From Ophiothrix spiculata (taxonomy: Eukaryota; Echinodermata; Ophiuroidea; Amphilepidida; Ophiotrichidae): a stretch of 28,618 nt of DNA. Where the stretch lies: assembly GCA_000969725.1 (NCBI GenBank), contig JXSR01S011379.1; one strand, written 5' to 3'. The notes beneath the pieces were generated by a model that was given only the letters and a program-made list of their open reading frames with translations, did no database searches and had not been told where the DNA came from. A program made the translations under genes and the position numbers. Every line of letters begins with the position of its first letter. Position 1 is the stretch's first letter. Shown one piece after another: positions 1 to 10,278 of the stretch.

Positions 1-69
1 TTCTTCTTCTTCTTCTTCTTCTTCTTCTTCTTCTTCTTCTTCTTCTTCTTCTTCTTCTTCTTCTTCTTC
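1..69. repeat. (TTC)n microsatellite
   Basis: Twenty-three uninterrupted TTC triplets open the window, ending where the sequence becomes TACACACATACC. The array may continue beyond the window edge. On the other strand it is a pure GAA tract, a class often polymorphic in length. Confidence 0.97.
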
Positions 70-235
70 TACACACATACCTTCACATTTGGCATTGTTG
101 AGATGAAAATACCGACCATCAAGATTTTGAGAAAATTGATCGATGCCTCCGTTGAAAACATGAGTCTCTGTTAATGTGGCCATTTCTGTAAGAAAAGAAA
201 AGAAAAGCTCAGTGTAATGAGAATTAAACATAAAC

Positions 236-575
236 GTGACCATACGGGGAAGTACATTATTCCATATGTTTCAAATCATAACCACGTATCAAATCTTCCT
301 GAATATCAAAGTGAACTTATTCTAATATTTTGTCCATGTGGTAGCAACAAAATTAGCAAAAAACAAAAAACAAAATCATGAACGATTAATGTTCAAAAAG
401 TATTAATATGCAGTGATGTTGTCTTAATCAATCCTAATCAATCATTACTAGTCTCTTTCACAATGCAAAACTAACCGTTTATAATATTGTAGAATACAAG
501 GGATGTGCTATGGACCTCGTAACAGAGTCTGGTTGCTTATTGCATACTTCAAGGTTAATAGAGTATACAAAGAGT
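236..575 (+). repeat. Dispersed repeat, copy 1 (pairs with 6995-7305)
   Basis: This stretch aligns by eye, with small indels, to 6995-7305 in the same orientation. Shared landmarks in order are GACCATACGGGGAAGT, TAGCAACAAAATTAGC, AATCAATCATTACTAGTCTC, TAGAATACAAGGGAT and GGCAGAGTCTG-like sequence. Divergence is substantial, so the duplication or the two insertions are old. No terminal inverted repeat or flanking duplication was found, so the element class is unknown. Open frames inside it are not shared by the other copy. Confidence 0.8.
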
Positions 576-2017
576 AAAATTGCGTATACCATTCGATGCT
601 GAAATGATAAGATTAATATTGCACAGACTTGCCTACAACCTGTCGAAAAAGTGATTCGGCATTCAAGAGTAAAATAATTACACTTTAAGCTAAAATAGGT
701 TACGGAATTTGATTTACACAAAAGTTCCATTAAACACCATAAAATTGTGTTTTTAAAAGTGGAATTACATGTATGCCGAACATTCCATCTAACATTGGAT
801 GTAAGATCATATCAATGTACAGGTGGTCCATTTTTATTATAAATTATAAAAATTAAGCACTATATATTTTACATGGGGAAAGGGAGGCATGTAGATCTAT
901 ACCGAGAAGGTGTAAATAGCCTTTTCCTTGGATTTCCCCAAACAGTGAGGTGATCTTTCTCCTCGTTCTGTCATGGTTGCTTGGATTTCTCATAGGGTAC
1001 TTCTTTCCCTTCTTGAAACAGGCGAACTGCTTTAAACTATGAGGTGAACCGCTGTCTGGGCGTTAAGTTGTCAGCATTATACTATCGTGTTTACATTTTT
1101 GTGTTTTGCTATTAAAGCCTTGTATAGCATTTGACATAAATAAAACAGCACTTTACGATCAAAACTTCTCTACCATCTTCCATTTTTTGGTTAAGTCCTG
1201 TTTCTTTTGAAAGGGCTGAGAGTATGAAAACATCTATCACAAATATATTATGGTTAAAAGCATGTGAAGAGTTTTCCTAAACTGTTGTATTTTGATTGCT
1301 GCCGCTTTTTCATGTTTATTTCAATTATTATTACACGTGTCAAAAATCAAATCATCAAAATGACAGGTTCCATGAATAAATAAGACCTTGTCTCTGCTCT
1401 GTTGGAATTCTTTTTTTTTTTTTTTTCAATTTTCCTGATTTTGTTAACAGCAATCAGCGTTTTGAGAGCAATTAAATATATATCAAATTATAGAACACAT
1501 AAATGTATAGCCTGATTTTTGATTCATCATAATTTCATTTTGCTTAAGACCTATATTCATTATTATAATTCAAATTAATTGCTGAGAATGAGTATATACA
1601 ACAGACAAAATTATGTTTTTGAAAATCATGGATATTTTCACAAAACATCTGCCAACTTTTTCCCACAAATGACTTTTGTATCAACCGAGTATTTATATAA
1701 ACAAGTATTTATGTGTGAAAAATGCTCATAAAAATGTTATTCTTATTAAATGGTTGATTTCACTATAAAAATGATTACATACTAGTTATAATTCAAAATA
1801 TATTGTATAGATTACAATAAAAATGGGACAGTCTGTCCATACCAAGCAGGGAGGCGTGCTACCGTTGATTTTTAACTGTTCAACCTAAAATTTTAAAAAT
1901 ACCATGATGTGACGTGTATCTTACTACATGATTGTTCTGAGATAGCTTTGAATGCCTTTTGCCTAAACTATTATTTATAGTCATAATTTTACCAACAAAT
2001 TTTTAAGATAATTATAA
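576..2017. other. No gene or recognisable element
   Basis: AT-rich sequence with no open frame worth reporting, no tRNA-like boxes and no clear inverted repeat. It contains a T-run near 1411-1426 and generic low-complexity AT stretches. I see nothing else supportable here. Confidence 0.6.
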
Positions 2018-2075
2018 TTGATAAACACTCTTCAATGTATTAATTATAATTTACAAATTGAAGAGTGTTTATCAA
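2018..2075. repeat. Perfect 19-bp inverted repeat (hairpin)
   Basis: Arms 2018-2036 (TTGATAAACACTCTTCAAT) and 2057-2075 are exact reverse complements separated by 20 AT-rich bases. In RNA or single-stranded DNA this would be a stable hairpin. There is no T-run or gene nearby to make it a terminator; it more probably marks an inverted duplication or the edge of a mobile element. Confidence 0.85.
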
Positions 2076-2760
2076 AAACTCACTTAGTCCAATATCTGCC
2101 ACATGCTTTATCTATAATTATCATTCTGATCAAATATTATGAAAGCACTTATTGGGTTTTCTCAGAGATGCAAATCCTCCATTTGTTTTTCTCGAAACTT
2201 CAGTATTTGGTAGATTTATTTGTGCTGATAACGAATCTGAAATATAGGTCACCGTGCTCGTTTTTGAGATACAGGCATTTCAAAAAGTACATATGTTCCC
2301 AAAAAATCATCCGATTTACAGGGAAAACTCCAAAAAGTCGATCATTATGTGCTTGTAAAATAATAAATGCTCCATTGATTTTTTTATTTTTTTATATTAT
2401 ATTAAAGCACTTTTTGCGCACTTCAAAATACTGAAATAAAAAAATATGGTCATATATATAACTGTTAGTTTTCAAGAAAAATTACAAAAAATGGCATTTT
2501 TAAATAAAATGTAATTACTTTAATAGCACATCTACGTCTGCATAATTTCCCGCGTATGTACTACGCAGCGATGCGGCGCGTGATTAACCAAACGCGTTAG
2601 TAAAGAATGCGTTCAAATGTGCATTGAAATTTGCGCACGCAAAACGGATGCAAACATTTTTTTTTAATGAAAAACTGCATCTCTGAGAAAAAAACCTTAA
2701 ATACACACACAAGAAAATAAAATACTTTCTGAGACCAAGTGAGTTTTGGGGAAACTTGGT
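2066..2760. repeat. Degenerate element with inverted ends
   Basis: Near the left end, AAAACTCACTTAGTC is followed about 85 bases later by TTTTCTCAGAGATGCA (2158-2173). The same two blocks occur in inverted orientation near the right end (about 2754 to 2677), spaced about 65 bases apart. Paired blocks in mirrored order suggest an old inverted-repeat element about 700 bp long. No target duplication could be identified and the boundaries are approximate. A frame of 138 codons overlaps it but resembles nothing I know. Confidence 0.4.
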
Positions 2761-3267
2761 ATACACTCATACCGTAGATCATCAACCAGAATCAATGCAC
2801 ACACATCATTCAAATTGGGTAAATTTATAGTTCTTATGAGCTACCACATTTTTGGAACAACAAGTCTCTGTTATCTTATAATCTGATATATATACTATAT
2901 ATAAGATATCTTTATCAATGTAAACTTTCAGCATAAACCAATGCATTATCAATGTATGATTTCTATAATACATGTATGTCTTCACCAAAGAATGACACCC
3001 ATATTTCTCTACCAAAAATAGATTTATCAATATATGTCATTGACACTTGTATGCTTATATAAAACAATACATGCTATATCGCAAATTATCCTTTCCAGTG
3101 CAGGCTTGTAATTTTGTGCAATCGACTTCCATCTTAAACATGTTAACATATAAATGTTACTATGTTACCTTTTATAATTTTGTGTTACATGTACCAAAGT
3201 TGGGTACATGTAGCATAATATAAAGGTGACCTTATTTATTTATCATGTACGCGTAACATGCAATATT
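2761..3267. other. No gene or recognisable element
   Basis: AT-rich sequence. The only structure noted is an imperfect palindrome around TTACATGTACC and GGTACATGTAG at about 3184-3212. I see no other supportable feature. Confidence 0.55.
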
Positions 3268-3438
3268 ATACAAATACAACATGGTTTGAGGGGAAGTATC
3301 GCAAAATACTGTCCCCGAGGTGTTGGATGATCGAGACTTCCTCCCGAGGCGGAGCCGAGGGAGGAAGTCTCCATCATCCAACGCCGAGGGACAGTATTTT
3401 GCAATACTTCTCTGAAATAAACCATGTTGTGTTTGTTT
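3268..3438. mobile_element. Fold-back (palindromic) MITE-like element
   Basis: The whole element is one imperfect palindrome with arms of about 77 bp folding on an axis near 3353. The left arm carries ACAACATGGTTT, GCAAAATACTGTCCC and GACTTCCTCCC; the right arm carries their reverse complements in reverse order. It is much richer in G+C than its surroundings, especially at the centre (GAGGCGGAGCCGAGG). No coding capacity. Non-autonomous DNA transposon origin is inferred from this structure; no target duplication was resolved. Confidence 0.75.
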
Positions 3439-3724
3439 TACTACACCTCAAAAAAGTCAAAATATAACTTGAAAATAGATCTCAAAGTCAACAAATTCAC
3501 TACTTTGCCGTGAGCCATACGGTAGTACCATGCGGAAGTTTTTACTCTTTTCCCCGCGTGTGTGTATTTTACAAAGGCGCAACACGTAAACGCATACCCG
3601 CGCGGCTGTACTTGAGTATTAACGCACACGCGGAAAAGGAGTCAAAAATACTTTTTGCGCGTCTTCCCTATTCAACCAATACAAATACTGTATTAACTTA
3701 TAAATATTCAAGAGGTGTAGTAAA
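3437..3724. mobile_element. Second inverted-repeat element abutting the first
   Basis: Perfect 13-bp terminal inverted repeats, TTTACTACACCTC at 3437-3449 and GAGGTGTAGTAAA at 3712-3724, enclose a second inner pair of arms: 3538-3568 (ACTCTTTTCCCCGCGTGTGTG core) and 3621-3651 (CACACGCGGAAAAGGAGTC core) with a few mismatches. The nested pairs share roughly one axis, as expected of a degraded fold-back element. It starts where the previous palindrome ends. The 60-80 codon frames inside are by-products of palindromic sequence. Confidence 0.6.
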
Positions 3725-5083
3725 TTTAAATATTATTCACTTAAGACGATAATTTCAATTGGTGTTGCCTGCACAATGTAATTAACATTAAATATTATGG
3801 GAGTTTTCACTATCTACTAATTCTCTTTACCTTTAGTTAAGTTTTCAATGGTCATTAGGTGTTATCCTAAAAAAATATAATGATGAATACATTAACTGAT
3901 ACTTTTGTGGCCAACTCCTGTCATTATATAAGGTAAGATTTCTTCAACGAAGCAGGAGTCATATTTTCCACTTCACATTTAAATATTTATGTTAAAACCG
4001 CTAGAAGCAATCAATGTACAAATATTTTTCTTGTAAATTACCCAGACCTTTTATGTCCAATTTCATTACTCTCAAGGGATGGTAACATCCCGTACTTCCG
4101 ATAGGCTCTTGTTAACCAAAGATCCGTGTGTGTTAACAAGCACCGTGAATTATACGGTCAATATTTGCGTTTCCTATTGCCCAGCATTTCACCGTCACAA
4201 CTGCGGCAGTCGCACGCTAAGACACCGCCGTCAATTCATGTGAAACAAAAAAGCTTGTCTATATTATAGTGCTGCGCCAGTATTTCCAATTAGAGCCAGT
4301 TTTAATCAATTACATGGGAAATATAAGTGAAAAGCATTCTAAAGACCGTGGTGACATAAGTGGTTAAATAATTTAGCTCAATTTGTTATAACTACGGTAA
4401 TATTATATCAAATGTTATTCGCCTGCCCAGCATGAAGCCAAATCTAATTTATAAATGTCAGTAAATTGGAAAAATAAGATAATCAACATTTTTAAACAAA
4501 ATAAGTGTTATTTTGGATAAAATATATAGATTAGTTAGCTATTTACTGTTTAGTCATTGCTTCTCCCATATTTTTGGTACAAATAATATAAATTAGGAGT
4601 GCAAAATCATGTTGAGCAACGAGAAACAGAGATGAGTTTCCTTAAAATCCTATTTTGACTCAGTTCTTCTTGTATATACTTAAAAACCTTTTCTTAACGT
4701 TTATCATCAAATGATAAACTTCGTCTTTCGGTATAATATGTTTATTATGCAGATTCGATGAAATGTGTTTAATAACGAAAGTTATATACAACATGAAATT
4801 TCAAAATGGTCCATCTTCTTCGCGAATTAGTCACAATAGGTGTTAAACGCGCGATGTACGATCACGACAACATCAACATTGGTGAATGGTAGAGACTCCA
4901 AAACACCCTACCGTAGTTTTCTAAAGTTTTCATGCAAATACTTCTGAAGCAAAAGCTATCGTCTATGATTCAAAACGGGTTACTTGACGTCTGACGTGAA
5001 AGTATGCGTAAATGGTTTACACAATTATGGGTATATAATGCAATTTTTCAATTCAGGTTTCTTGGCTTAAAATATACGATAAC
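3725..5083. other. No gene; one short hairpin
   Basis: AT-rich sequence with no supportable gene. A 9-bp perfect inverted repeat (CTTGTTAAC at 4108-4116 and GTTAACAAG at 4132-4140) is the only structure noted, and it may be chance. A modestly GC-richer patch lies at about 4185-4235. Confidence 0.5.
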
Positions 5084-5507
5084 AATCTAGCAAACCTTTT
5101 TTTTTTTCCGGCGATATAAAATGTACAAATTTAATATTCTACTTCTTTTTTCCAAACTCAACATTATAATAATCTACATTAAAGATAAATGCTCATTGAC
5201 GTACGCATTTGTTTTAATGTTTAATATAGTTTCATCATATCAAAGTGAGAAAATCTACTTGTTGAGGAATAATATAAGGATAACTACAAAATGTGTTCCA
5301 TTTAAATCACCAGACGAAAGACGTTTTTGACAGGGTAATGCACTAATTATTTGAAGACAAACACATTAACAATAACACACTTATTAAAAAGACTTAATCT
5401 ACCCAAAGTAAGGACAGAAAAGGTTTTGAATTCTTTCCAAGTTTGATTACTTAATGCTTGATTACAGATTTGAAGACAGCGTTTTAGTTTTTTAATCTAG
5501 CAAACCT
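5084..5507 (-). mobile_element. Candidate retroposed transcript 3' end with 14-bp TSDs
   Basis: An identical 14-mer, AATCTAGCAAACCT, lies at 5084-5097 and 5494-5507. The left copy runs directly into an 11-T run, so on the minus strand the 396-bp insert ends in poly(A). Reading that strand, ATTAAA occurs about 22 bases before the poly(A), the usual spacing for a polyadenylation signal. Flanking duplication, poly(A) and signal together are the signature of LINE-mediated retroposition of an RNA. No frame on the minus strand looks coding, so the insert would be mostly 3' untranslated sequence, 5'-truncated, or an unrecognised SINE. The plus-strand frame at 5121-5330 is incidental. Confidence 0.6.
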
Positions 5508-5903
5508 GATAAAAATTTAAAGAACACTAACATTCAGCCTCTAGCCTCAGTATCCAGCCACCGATATTAAGACGCATGTTTGCTATCAACCTTTTGCAGC
5601 CATGTGACATATATGAGGAAAAGAATGTGAAAGAATATCGGTGATACAGCGAAAGAGTTGTTCAAATATTATTCTTATCAATTAACAACGTCACTTACAA
5701 TAATGTGGATTTAATTAAAGAATATTCGATTGGAAATACATATACATGTAACAAAACGAGCCAATACATGTCACTTTACAACAGCGACTTGTTCAAAGGG
5801 TGGAGTGTGTTTATACCAAACGAATAAGCTTCTATATATCATGCTATAGAATATGGATATCCTCACTGTTTGCATGGTTTGTGCTTTTAAATGTGACACT
5901 GTT
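5508..5903. other. No gene or recognisable element
   Basis: AT-rich sequence. I found no open frame, tRNA boxes or inverted repeats that can be supported. Confidence 0.5.
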
Positions 5904-6432
5904 TTAATTGCAACATTTGCTGATTTCATACTGTTTTTTCAATGATGTATTACATTTAGAAATAAAATTACCCCTGTTATATAATTCCTTTCAAAATAGC
6001 AATTGTTAGCGAAGAAAAAGGAAATACAAACAATGTTGGACAATGTTGATTTTGTCCAAAAGAGAAATGAGATAAAGGGGATGATTTTGACTAAACTACC
6101 GGTATTCTATGTGAAAATGCGGATAATTTGGTATGTGGAAATTTAGTGTTTACTACTTAATTGCAACATTTGCTGATTTCATTCGCGTTTTTCAATGGTG
6201 TATTACATTTAGAAATAAAATTACCCCTGCTATATAATTCCTTTCAAAATAGTAATTGTTAGCGACGAAAAAGGAAATACAAACAATTTTGGACAATGTT
6301 GATTTTGTGGCAAAAGAGAAATGAGAAAAGGGGGATGATTTTGACTAAAATATTCTAGGTGAAAATGCGGATAATTTGGTATGTGGAAATTTAGTGTAGT
6401 TAGTTTTATCAAATCTAGTGTTCACTACTTTT
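5904..6432 (+). repeat. Local tandem duplication of about 253 bp
   Basis: Copy 1 (5904-6156) and copy 2 (6157-6432) start with TTAATTGCAACATTTGCTG and align through to GTATGTGGAAATTTAGTG, with scattered substitutions and a few indels. Copy 2 has an extra block of about 24 bp near its end (about 6397-6420) containing GTTAGTTTTATCAAATCTAG. That block recurs at 8033-8053, outside the duplication. Frames on the minus strand are not conserved between the copies, so the duplication looks non-coding. Confidence 0.92.
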
Positions 6433-6603
6433 AAGGGTTTATGTCTAATAAATATGTGTAATTATTTATCACCTGAAAAAAACAGTTGATGTCCTTTTGA
6501 AAGCATCTCTGATTTTTTTCATTTTTATTCATCAAATTGTTTTTTTTTTCTGTGCACGGATTAGCATTTGTCCAAGGATTCTGTGGCATTAGAGAAATAT
6601 ATA

Positions 6604-6933
6604 TGTGACCGTCCAGCCCAAAACAGCAGTAAATGCCAGCTCTTGTCATTTTTATTTGCAAAGACCATGCTTTAAGGATTAACTGAGATAAATGCGTTCA
6701 AAGATTAGTAAGCCGTATATTTTCTGTTGATTGTCTTAAGAATATGCCAATTTATTTAACCTTTTCTATCATTTTCTTGAAATGAAACTTTGCTGGTATT
6801 TTGTAGTAAGCACTAGAATTGTGAATCTGTCAAAAAATCAATTTCGGCAAATAATGACCTTGACATGTATTTTCACCTGTAGCGCAAAATGAAGTTTCTG
6901 GCATTTACTGCTCATACGGGCTGGAAGGTCACA
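6604..6933. mobile_element. TA-flanked MITE with TGTGACC termini
   Basis: Termini TGTGACCGTCCAGCCC (left) and the inverse of TGTGACCTTCCAGCCC (right) continue inward as an imperfect inverted repeat of about 45 bp (CAGTAAATGCCAG shared). TA dinucleotides flank both ends (6602-6603 and 6934-6935), consistent with a TA target duplication as in Tc1/mariner-type transposons. The 330-bp length and lack of an open frame make it non-autonomous. The terminal hexamer is shared with the element at 17249-17694. Confidence 0.8.
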
Positions 6934-6994
6934 TATACTCTGTAAATCTTGAAGTATCAACAAGCAGCCGATTAACCCCGCACATAAACCAATA

Positions 6995-7305
6995 TGACCA
7001 TACGGGGAAGTAAATTAGTCCGGATTTCTCGACTCATTACAAGCTACTAAATCTTGCTGAATATTCAAATAAACTTATAAATTATCAATGTTTGCCCATG
7101 TGCTAGCAACAAAATTAGCCATAATTAGTACCATTAATGTAAAAAGATTTTAATACGCAGTAATTTGGTCCTAATCAATCATTACTAGTCTCTTACACAA
7201 TACAAAACCACCAGTTCACAATGTTTTAGAATACAAGGGATATGTTATGGATCTCGTGGCAGAGTCTGATTGCTTTTTGCATACTATAAAGTTTGAAAGA
7301 GCATA
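6995..7305 (+). repeat. Dispersed repeat, copy 2 (pairs with 236-575)
   Basis: Diverged direct copy of 236-575, beginning at GACCATACGGGGAAGT and ending near CAGAGTCTGATTGC. Relative to copy 1 it has small deletions, including the A/C-rich stretch around 358-376. It begins about 60 bp after the MITE at 6604-6933, but copy 1 has no such MITE beside it, so the MITE is probably not part of the repeat. Confidence 0.8.
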
Positions 7306-9092
7306 CGTACTCACACATTCATAGATATTTTTTTTCCAGACCAATAAATTCTGTAAGGTTACACGATATAGGTCAAAATGATGATTTCTCTAACCATACT
7401 CACAACACCTGGATCAAATAGTCTCAAATTTTATTTGATTTCCTGTGTTTTGTAGACTTAAGTGACAGACTTTCAATGGTAAATACTCCCTCTCGACTAC
7501 CCGATTTGCTTTTCAAAATGCATTCAATACGTTATGGCAAAATCAACACAGAGTTTTTGAAATTTCTGAACACATAAAATTGCAAATCAAATATATATCA
7601 CTTATAGCTCTTTCGTTATTTTTATGTATTGAACCAATGCGATATTGGCAACCCTTTTACGTTTGGTTAGTATTCAATACAATGCAATATGGTAGAATAA
7701 AACCTCAAAAACATAGATCGAAAGACATATCAGCCGTTCAAATATATTTTGATTACTTTTATTGGTATTTCGTGACTTTTTATGTCTTTATTGAAAAAAT
7801 AAGAATTTAATTGAGAAAAATAGCAAAGGTGTATTAAAATTTTACTATCTTGGTTGACCGGGGAACTACATATTTTAACAAACGCAAAACGCATAATATG
7901 CGTTAAAATAAAGTTAATTCGTAAGCTCACCCCGGAGATTAGTACATCGCAACTAATTAAAAAAAAATCTTGATGAAAAAAGAAGAAGCCTACTTCATCA
8001 TTAGCGGACATGTTCCTCTTTTTTGGCGCACGGTTAGTTTTATCAAATCTAGTCTGGGTTTATCAAAAATTAAGAAAATTAAGGTGCAAAGCGGCTCCAG
8101 GTAGATTTTTCGTGAGCGGCTATTTTCTACGCATGAACACTATAAATTGAGACGACGATTATGATTGGATCATGCTCAGATAACGTCACCACGCATGCTC
8201 TTTGCGTTCGTGAGTGGTGGATAAAAACTATAGATCTGAAAACACCAAAAAAAAAAAAACGTCGGCTTCTATTATTGTATATACGGACCTATTACTTTTC
8301 CACTATATTAAAGATTACCAGTTTCCATTTTGACACATGAGTCGAAATGCGAGTAACGTCATTAAGCAGATTCGAACCAAAGTCTCCCAAGTCTTAAATA
8401 TCCGAAGAGTCGAGAACTTTGAGGTGGTTTTTTTTTCGCTATACGCGTGTCTGTCTTACATAATGATGAAAATTGGATGGGGGAATTATCTTTTTTGATG
8501 CAAAATACAATAATGGTATAACAACTTGCGGGAAAACTAGATATTAATCACGTTCTGTATGAGAACGGTATTTGTTTTGCGAGTTCATTTATTGTGCGAC
8601 TGTCAATCGCTAGTCGTTAAGCTTCCTTTGCACTTGCCATATGTTTTGCGTAACGCATAGCATGCATGGCTTAAGGTTTAACGCCGCACGATTTCGCGCG
8701 ACAAAATTATTTGAACTCTGAATGAACCATAATAATGATGTTTACAGTCAGGTTTCTGAATAAACTTTGTAAAATACTGGTAATTACAATGCTTACATTA
8801 TTTCTTTCAAACTTTGAACAATATTTTGGCTCTATTTGTCAAAATTTAGTGTTTAAACGGAAATGACTTTAAATCACCCAAATTTGAATATTTATTTAGA
8901 TATTCTATAGGAATTTCACGTTTTAAATGCAGATGCAATTAATTTATTGCGTCGAGATATGATGGTGTAAAGAGATGAAGGCAATTCATCAAAACATGTC
9001 ACATTACATTAAAATTATATTTCTTGTAAAACTAAGTTTCTAAAAAGCTTCTGTTTTAGACTTAGAGTGGGTGTACAATTATACTAATATTA
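7306..9092. other. No gene; minor inverted repeats
   Basis: No supportable gene. A weak fold-back lies at about 7856-7932 (ACCGGGG and CACCCCGG with AACGCAT/ATGCGTT at the centre). GTTAGTTTTATCAAATCTAG at 8033 repeats a block of the duplication at 6397-6420. A GC-richer patch with several CG dinucleotides lies at about 8640-8705. Short frames at 7580-8011 show no recognisable family. Confidence 0.5.
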
Positions 9093-9403
9093 GGCCAAAG
9101 AAAAAAAGAACTCTGTCTCAGCTTCCCGCGCGCATATGGATTAAAATTCGAATTTTACCGCATTTTTTTTTTTTTTAGGTTTTCAGGAGATTTTTTGCTT
9201 TTTAATTTGTTTTTCTTACATCGAGAGAAAAGAAAAGGGAAAAATTCGACCGCGAAGCGGCCAAAAAAATAGTGACCTAAAAACGTAATAAAAAAAAAAA
9301 ATCCGCGTGCACATAGCCTTTTTTGACTAAAAAAACAACAACCGCGTAGCGCTTAGGGTTTTGGGCCTTAGGAACCTGAGACAGAGTTCTTTTTTTGTTG
9401 GCC
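9093..9403. mobile_element. MITE with 34-bp TIRs and TTA target duplication
   Basis: The ends are inverted repeats of about 34 bp differing at few positions: GGCCAAAGAAAAAAAGAACT at the left and the inverse of GGCCAACAAAAAAAGAACTC at the right, both running into TCTGTCTCAG. TTA flanks both sides (9090-9092 and 9404-9406). A 3-bp TTA target duplication fits PIF/Harbinger-type elements, although the superfamily call rests on this alone. The 311-bp interior is purine/pyrimidine-run rich, with weak inner inverted symmetry around CCGCGAAGCGG, and has no coding potential. Confidence 0.82.
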
Positions 9404-9406
9404 TTA

Positions 9407-10007
9407 TATGGTTAGAGGTGAAGTAATGCAATCTATCTGGTGAATAATTTTCTTTATTTCGCAGCAGTCAAGTTAATTCAATCAGCATTCAAGTAACCTG
9501 GGTCAGTAGGCGCCCTATTAATTCAATTTTAAAATTATTGAAATTCACTTTTAGACATGGATCCAAATTAACCACTAGTTGTTTCGTAGAAACTAGTACG
9601 AAACTCGTGGAGCTGATCCTGGTTCCGATGGCTCAGAGCTTAGCTTAGATCATGAAACGATGCTCATATATATATAGATTAGAGCTTAATTTTTTGTAGT
9701 GTGTTGAGGCCGAGTAGAATTACAAAGGTACATATAAGGAAGCATACATGTAGCACACTATAAAGTCATAAAATTATGTATGTATTTAATGATGTCTTGG
9801 TGCCCCTCCTGGGGGAACCACGGTGTCATGACTATCATTCAAATATTTGATAATAAGTTGATATGGTATCATTATTAGTCGGACTCTGATATGTACATTT
9901 CCCACTTCTTATGTAAATACAAATAAACCTATCGATATGGTCATGACCAAATACGCGATAATTCCATGTTTTTCTTATCCCGGGGACAGGGGTTCGGGAT
10001 AAAAAGA
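9407..10007. other. No gene; small palindromes downstream of SINE
   Basis: No supportable gene. CCCCTCCTGGGG (about 9804-9815), the 10-bp palindrome GGTCATGACC (about 9940-9949) and the hairpin TTATCCCG/CGGGATAA (about 9975-10002) lie here. On the minus strand this is the continuation past the SINE, so part of it may belong to the SINE tail or to an element it inserted beside. The 72-codon minus-strand frame at 9835-10053 runs out of the SINE and is not a gene. Confidence 0.4.
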
Positions 10008-10278
10008 CCTTTCTTGCCTTCACCTTGTTTAGGCTTTCGCCAAGGAAACCCAACTTGGTACCAAATAAGCTAAAGGAAGCTTATCTTCAACAGGGCTCCA
10101 AGAAGGTTTTTAAATTCAGTTTTTAATGTAGGAGGAAGATCGGAGTATCCGGTGAAAAACCTGCGGAAGCGAGCATGGACTGAAAACCAAATGCACATAA
10201 AGCGCCGGGCGCGGGACTCGAATCCGGGACATCATTGGTGCAAGGCGAGGGAACTACCGCTGCCCCAACCCGCTCCCA
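10008..10278 (-). mobile_element. tRNA-derived SINE
   Basis: Read on the minus strand from about 10278, the head resembles a tRNA: a box A-like GGGGCAGCGGTAG followed about 35 bases later by a good B box, GGATTCGAGTCCC (B-box consensus GGTTCGANTCC). A non-tRNA body follows, containing CCTCCTACATTAAAAACTGA and then a segment (10020-10099) that recurs at 21491-21577. Pol III promoter boxes plus a repeated tRNA-unrelated body define a SINE. The 3' end could not be fixed. A tRNA gene is unlikely because the acceptor stem does not pair. Frames overlapping it on either strand are spurious. Confidence 0.75.

Noticed and set aside
2018-2434. 138-codon plus-strand frame
   Set aside because: It starts with a TTG inside a hairpin, shows no recognisable domain and overlaps a degenerate inverted-repeat element.
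3243-3467. Mirrored 60-69 codon frames on both strands with similar peptides
   Set aside because: They are produced by the palindromic MITE, which gives nearly the same frame on both strands.
10205-10275. Possible functional tRNA gene on the minus strand
   Set aside because: The A and B boxes are recognisable but the acceptor and anticodon stems do not pair, and the sequence continues into a repeated body. SINE is the better reading.
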